A stretch of 64,000 nt of DNA from UBA4720 sp038227135 (GTDB lineage Bacteria; Gemmatimonadota; Gemmatimonadetes; Gemmatimonadales; Gemmatimonadaceae): assembly GCA_038227135.1 (NCBI GenBank), contig JBBRQC010000009.1, positions 22,123 to 86,122 on the forward strand. The letters are read 5' to 3'. The first letter of the stretch is position 1. Each line of letters starts with the position of its first letter. The notes under the pieces are model-generated. The model was not told the DNA's origin, searched no databases, and saw only the letters and a list, made by a program, of their open reading frames with translations. Shown here piece by piece: positions 60,147-64,000 of this stretch. Both the position numbers and the translations under genes were made by a program.

Positions 60147-61492
60147 GACGTGAGCTTCGCGCTCAGATAGTCTTTCAGCCTGGCCGCGTCGACCCGCTCC
60201 TGCTTGAGCGTGTCCCGGTCCCGCACTGTGACAGTTCCGTTCGCGATGGATTCACCATCGACGGTGATTCCAAACGGCGTTCCTACCTCGTCCTGTCGCC
60301 GATAACGCCGACCAATTGCTCCGCTATCGTCGTAGAACACCGTGAACGAGGCTCTCAGATCCTCGGCAATCCGCTGCGCCATCTCCGGCATCCCATCCTT
60401 CTTCACCAGGGGAAACACTCCGGCTTTGATGGGAGCGATCGACGGATCCAGTCCAAGTACGGTCCTTCCCTCGGACTCCCCCTCGACGGATTCCTCCCGA
60501 TATCCGTTTACCAGTACCGCCAACGCCGTTCTGTCGGCGCCCACCGATGTCTCGATGACGTAAGGCAGGAATCGCTTGTTGTTGGGCTGGTCGAAATACT
60601 CCAGCTTCTTGCCAGAAAATTGCTGGTGCTGCGAGAGATCGAAATCGCCGCGATTGTGCACGCCTTCGATCTCCTGAAAGCCGAGCGTTCCGCCGAAGTC
60701 GAACTGGACATCGAACGCCGCCCGCGCGTAGTGCGCGAGCTCCTCCTTGGTGTGCTGGTGGAACTGCAGCCTGTTTTCGTCGAGACCGAGGGCGCGGTGC
60801 CAGTCCATCCGCTGCTGCTTCCAGTACTCGAACCACTTCATGTCGGTGCCGGGCTCGACGAAGAACTGCATCTCCATCTGCTCGAACTCGCGCGTGCGAA
60901 AGATGAAGTTGCCGGGCGTGATCTCATTCCGGAAAGCCTTCCCTATCTGCGCAATCCCGAAAGGAACTTTCTGTCGAGTCGATTGCTGCACGTTCAGGAA
61001 GTTCACGTAGATGCCCTGCGCAGTCTCCGGCCGCAGGTAGACGACCGACGCGGACTCCTCGACCGGGCCCATGAACGTCTTGAACATCAGGTTGAATTGG
61101 CGCGCCGCGCTCAGAGTGCCTTTCATTCCACACGCCGGGCACTGCGCGTCGGGCATTCCAGGCGTGCCCTTGATGCGAGGATCGTCGGCCCGAAATCGCT
61201 TCTTGCAGTTACGGCAGTCTACCAGCGGATCGACGAACCCGGCAACGTGTCCGCTCGCCTCCCACACGCGGGGATGCATCAGGATCGCGGCATCGAGGCC
61301 CTCGATGTCGTTCCGCGCGCGCACCATCGCGTGCCACCACCGGTCCTTGAGATTCTTTTTCAGCTCGACACCGAGTGGACCGTAATCCCAGACCGAGCCG
61401 GTGCCGCCGTAGATCTCTGACGATTGGAAGATGAAGCCGCGGCGCTTGGCGAGCGACACGAGCTTCTCCATCACATCTGGGTGGTTTGGCAT
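60143..61492 (-). CDS. glyS: glycyl-tRNA synthetase, dimeric (alpha2) type
   Basis: A 449-aa class II synthetase. It shows LVSLAKRRGFIFQSSEIYGGTGSVWDYGPLG, motif 2 FRNEITPGNFIFRTREFEQMEMQFF, ARAAFDVQFDFGGTLGFQEIEGVHNRGDFDL, and the C-terminal anticodon-binding domain with APIKAGVFPLVKKDG. Four cysteines appear in CRNCKKR and CPACGMK. It charges tRNA-Gly. The stop overlaps the M3 start. Confidence 0.97.
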   Translation of the reverse strand: MPNHPDVMEKLVSLAKRRGFIFQSSEIYGGTGSVWDYGPLGVELKKNLKDRWWHAMVRARNDIEGLDAAILMHPRVWEASGHVAGFVDPLVDCRNCKKRFRADDPRIKGTPGMPDAQCPACGMKGTLSAARQFNLMFKTFMGPVEESASVVYLRPETAQGIYVNFLNVQQSTRQKVPFGIAQIGKAFRNEITPGNFIFRTREFEQMEMQFFVEPGTDMKWFEYWKQQRMDWHRALGLDENRLQFHQHTKEELAHYARAAFDVQFDFGGTLGFQEIEGVHNRGDFDLSQHQQFSGKKLEYFDQPNNKRFLPYVIETSVGADRTALAVLVNGYREESVEGESEGRTVLGLDPSIAPIKAGVFPLVKKDGMPEMAQRIAEDLRASFTVFYDDSGAIGRRYRRQDEVGTPFGITVDGESIANGTVTVRDRDTLKQERVDAARLKDYLSAKLTS

Positions 61493-61597
61493 AGGGGAAA
61501 GCTAGCAGGCACCGGGTACGGGGCGGGAGTCGCCGCGGCTGGTTCTACTGCTTCGGACTAGAATCCGTAGCATCCGTGTGGTCATCCAGAGCATCCT

Positions 61598-62623
61598 TCA
61601 GCTATCGAGCTCCGCGCTCAGTCTCGGCTCTGATGGCGCGCGCTTGCCTAGCAGGTGAGCGACGATGCGGTCCCCGTGATAGCGGCCGTTTTCGATGAAC
61701 ACCTTGTTGGCGTCGTAGCCAGCGACTACTACGCCAGCGATGTACACACCAGGAATTGACGTCTCGAGCGTCTCCGGGTTGTGATCGGGGATCCCCGTCT
61801 CGGGATCGATCGGGACACCAGTCCCGCGCAAGAGATCGAGGCTTGGCGCAAACCCGGTCATGATGTACACCCGGTCGGCCTTGAGCCGGTCCTCGCCCCG
61901 CGGCGTCCGGACTACCACGCGTTGTGGCTCGATGGCCACCACTCGGGCGTCCCAGCGAGCCCCGATCAGCCCCTCCTTTACGCGATTCGTGAAATCAGGC
62001 AGCACCCATGGCTTGATCTTCTTGTCGAATGTCGGGCCGAAGTGAACAAGCGTCACACGCGCGCCCGAGCGCCACAGATCGAGCGCCGCTTCCGCCGCAG
62101 AATTTCCGCCGCCCACGACGACCGCGTCCTGCAGGAATGCTTCGTGGCCCTCATGATAGATGTGCGACACGTGCGGGAGGTCCTCGCCCGGCACGCCAAT
62201 GCGGTTGGGCGATCCGAAGTATCCGGTGGCGACGACCACAGCGCGTGCCCGGGTCCGTCTCTCTTCCCCGGCCTGCGTCACCGAACGCACCACAAAGCCA
62301 TCGCCGCCGGACTGCCGCTCTATCGCCGTTACCCGTTCGCGCTGGCGCAGTGGAACCCCGAAGTGCAGCACCAATGCCCGGTAGTAGGCTAGCGCATCAC
62401 GGCGGCTCGGCTTTTCCGTGGCGATGACGAATGGCAGCTCACCGATAGCCAGTTTCTCGGCCGTCGAAAAGAATCGCACGTACGCGGGATATGCGGCGAT
62501 CGTGCTCACCACTACCTCCGACTCGATCACGAGCGGCTTGAGTCCCGCTTTTTGCGCCGAGATCGCGGCGGCGAGGCCACACGGCCCCGCTCCCACTATG
62601 ACGAGGTCCGCGTCGTCCGACAT
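61598..62623 (-). CDS. ypdA: YpdA-type FAD/NAD(P) disulfide reductase (bacillithiol)
   Basis: A 341-aa flavoprotein. FAD motif VIVGAGPCGLAAAISAQKAGL, FSTAEKLAIGELPF, the NADPH motif AVVVGGGNSAAEAALDLWRSGARVTLVHFG and the closing GVYIAGVVVAGYD. The pattern matches YpdA (Bdr), which reduces bacillithiol disulfide. I chose the ATG at 62623; a TTG lies 9 bp upstream. It follows purA by 12 bp. Confidence 0.88.
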   Translation of the reverse strand: MSDDADLVIVGAGPCGLAAAISAQKAGLKPLVIESEVVVSTIAAYPAYVRFFSTAEKLAIGELPFVIATEKPSRRDALAYYRALVLHFGVPLRQRERVTAIERQSGGDGFVVRSVTQAGEERRTRARAVVVATGYFGSPNRIGVPGEDLPHVSHIYHEGHEAFLQDAVVVGGGNSAAEAALDLWRSGARVTLVHFGPTFDKKIKPWVLPDFTNRVKEGLIGARWDARVVAIEPQRVVVRTPRGEDRLKADRVYIMTGFAPSLDLLRGTGVPIDPETGIPDHNPETLETSIPGVYIAGVVVAGYDANKVFIENGRYHGDRIVAHLLGKRAPSEPRLSAELDS

Positions 62624-62635
62624 TGAGCTCAACCG

Positions 62636-63949
62636 TTAGCTGACGGCCACGGACGGCGCGGGAAGAGCGCCTTCCACTCCGATGATCTGATCCCTGCGTG
62701 TTCCGACGCTCACGTACGTGATTTGAGTCTCGACGAGCGATTGGATGCGGTCGAGATACCGCCGCGCCTCGGTTGGTAAATCGAGCAGACTGCGCGCCTC
62801 GGCCGTTGAGCTCTTCCACCCGTCGAACCACTCATACCTCGGCACGGCACGATCGAGCACGCTCAGGTCGCCGGGGAACTCTTCGTAGACCTCGCCTTCC
62901 ACTTCGTAGCCGGTGCAAAGTCCGATGCGGTCGAGGGTGTCCAGCACGTCGAGCTTCGTCACTGCCAGATCCGTCAGACCGTTGACGCGCGCGGCGTAGC
63001 GGACGACGACACCGTCGAACCACCCGCACCTACGCGGACGTCCCGTCGTTGCGCCAAACTCGTTGCCGAGTGTGCGGACTTCCGACGCCAGTGGCTCCTC
63101 GAACTCCGTCGGCAGCGGGCCGTTCCCGACTCGCGTCGTGTAGGCTTTGACGACGCCGATGACGGAGTCGAGCTCCTTCGGGGCGATGCCGACACCCGTC
63201 GCCGCCCCTCCGGACGTCGTACTGCTCGAGGTCACGTACGGATACGTCCCGTGATCGATGTCGAGCAGTGATCCCTGAGCGCCTTCCAGGAGCACAGCCG
63301 AGCCGCCAATGATCGCGCGATGAATCCTGAGTCCGACATCTTCGGCGAGTGGCAGAAGTCTCTTCGCAAACCGGGAGAGCAGTTCGAGCGTGTAGTCGAC
63401 GTCCGCGCGCTTTGATCCAGATGTAGCCAGCTCAATGTTGGCGTGCGCCACGCCTTTTTCGACCAGCTTCCTGAGGCGCTCCGGGTTTCTCAGATCCAGG
63501 ACCCTGATTCCGCGGCGCCCGTACTTGTCCTCGTAAGCCGGTCCGATTCCACGGCCCGTCGTCCCTATTTCCTTGCTGGCCGAGCTTTGGGCGTCGATCA
63601 GCTTGTGGTATGGCATCACAAGATGCGCCCGGTCGCTCACGTACAGCCGACCCTCGACGTCGATCCCATCGGACACCAGCTCATCTATCTCGGCAAACAA
63701 AGTCTCGACATCGAGCACCACGCCGTTCCCGATCGCGCAGCGTACCCCGGGGTGCAGTATGCCGCTGGGAATCTGATGCAGCACAAACGATTTCTCGCCG
63801 ATCTGCACCGTGTGGCCAGCGTTGGCGCCGCCCTGGTAGCGAACGACCCAGTCCGCGCGCTCTGACAGAACGTCGACGAGCTTGCCTTTGCCCTCGTCAC
63901 CCCACTGCGCGCCGACGACGACGATGGTGCGTGTTTTCGAGTCGAACAT
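62636..63949 (-). CDS. purA: adenylosuccinate synthetase
   Basis: A 437-aa PurA from the ATG at 63949. N-terminus VVVGAQWGDEGKGKLVDVLS, RYQGGANAGHTVQ, GTTGRGIGPAYEDKYGRRGIRV, LLEGAQGSLLDIDHGTYPYVTSSST and the RRCGWFDGVVVRYAARVNG loop. It joins IMP and Asp with GTP in AMP synthesis. The window ends 51 bp upstream; an in-frame TTG at 63988 is unlikely. Confidence 0.97.
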   Translation of the reverse strand: MFDSKTRTIVVVGAQWGDEGKGKLVDVLSERADWVVRYQGGANAGHTVQIGEKSFVLHQIPSGILHPGVRCAIGNGVVLDVETLFAEIDELVSDGIDVEGRLYVSDRAHLVMPYHKLIDAQSSASKEIGTTGRGIGPAYEDKYGRRGIRVLDLRNPERLRKLVEKGVAHANIELATSGSKRADVDYTLELLSRFAKRLLPLAEDVGLRIHRAIIGGSAVLLEGAQGSLLDIDHGTYPYVTSSSTTSGGAATGVGIAPKELDSVIGVVKAYTTRVGNGPLPTEFEEPLASEVRTLGNEFGATTGRPRRCGWFDGVVVRYAARVNGLTDLAVTKLDVLDTLDRIGLCTGYEVEGEVYEEFPGDLSVLDRAVPRYEWFDGWKSSTAEARSLLDLPTEARRYLDRIQSLVETQITYVSVGTRRDQIIGVEGALPAPSVAVS

Positions 63950-64000
63950 CTTATTGAGTTCGGTAGGTTCTGGCGGAGGGAAAAGCAAACGCCCCGAGAG

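Noticed and set aside
60137..61420. A 427-aa open frame on the + strand opposite glyS
   Set aside because: It is antisense to an unmistakable glycyl-tRNA synthetase and shows no domain.

Overview
The window is a GC-rich (roughly 60-65 %) bacterial chromosome segment, densely packed with housekeeping and cell-envelope genes. I see no phage, IS element, CRISPR array or tRNA. Gene content suggests a Gram-negative-type soil or sediment bacterium. A member of Gemmatimonadota is my best guess: secreted and outer-membrane beta-barrel proteins, S46/M28/M20/M3-type peptidases, DUF2911 and DUF1080 proteins, a class II ribonucleotide reductase, a bacillithiol-type reductase and an MglA/roadblock pair. 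This is inference from gene content, not from a marker-gene match.

Layout. Bases 1-4150 (+): the end of mnmA, then a secreted M28 peptidase, a lipoprotein GH20 hexosaminidase and a secreted DUF1080 protein. Bases 4386-12160 (-): one long gene string reading SRP RNA, dnaX, ybaB, recR, an 89-aa membrane protein, a roadblock protein, mglA, pgsA, cinA, grpE, dnaJ. Bases 12170-12440: a large imperfect hairpin with 19-bp tandem repeats, and a terminator. Bases 12483-22227 (-): a central-carbon string (tal, pyk, MBL hydrolase, pgi, class II aldolase) running into a short H-box protein, an NtrC-type regulator, YtxH and YihY proteins and a small lipoprotein. Bases 22308-26376: DUF2911, a Lys-rich small protein, DUF2721 and nrdJ. 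Bases 26817-31447 (-): a cell-wall amidase coupled to a large peptidase/propeller/beta-barrel protein.

Bases 31575-37297: a PP2C phosphatase (+), then ampG, nagZ, anmK and murQ (-), a compact peptidoglycan-recycling set. Bases 37378-45643 (mostly +): an outer-membrane-like protein, gamma-glutamyltransferase, a glycine-zipper lipoprotein (-), an ABC exporter, a soluble histidine kinase, a CheY-like receiver and an alkaline-phosphatase-superfamily protein. Bases 45672-55005 (-): a TIGR00300-type enzyme with a coupled small protein, priA, a dipeptide epimerase, a zinc-ribbon Ser/Thr kinase, a GvpL/F-like protein, CorA, an HDAC-family deacetylase and two small proteins, one ubiquitin-like in pattern. 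Bases 55148-63949: an S46 peptidase (+), then M20 and M3 peptidases, glyS, ypdA and purA (-).

Many starts overlap the upstream stop (ATGA, GTGA, TTGA, TAATG), so translational coupling is a theme. Points most worth a second look: the peptidase-propeller-barrel fusion; a GvpL/F protein without other gas-vesicle genes, beside a zinc-ribbon kinase; a kinase fragment with an H-box but no ATPase domain ahead of an NtrC-type regulator; the TIGR00300 enzyme with its coupled partner; and related structured repeats between genes.
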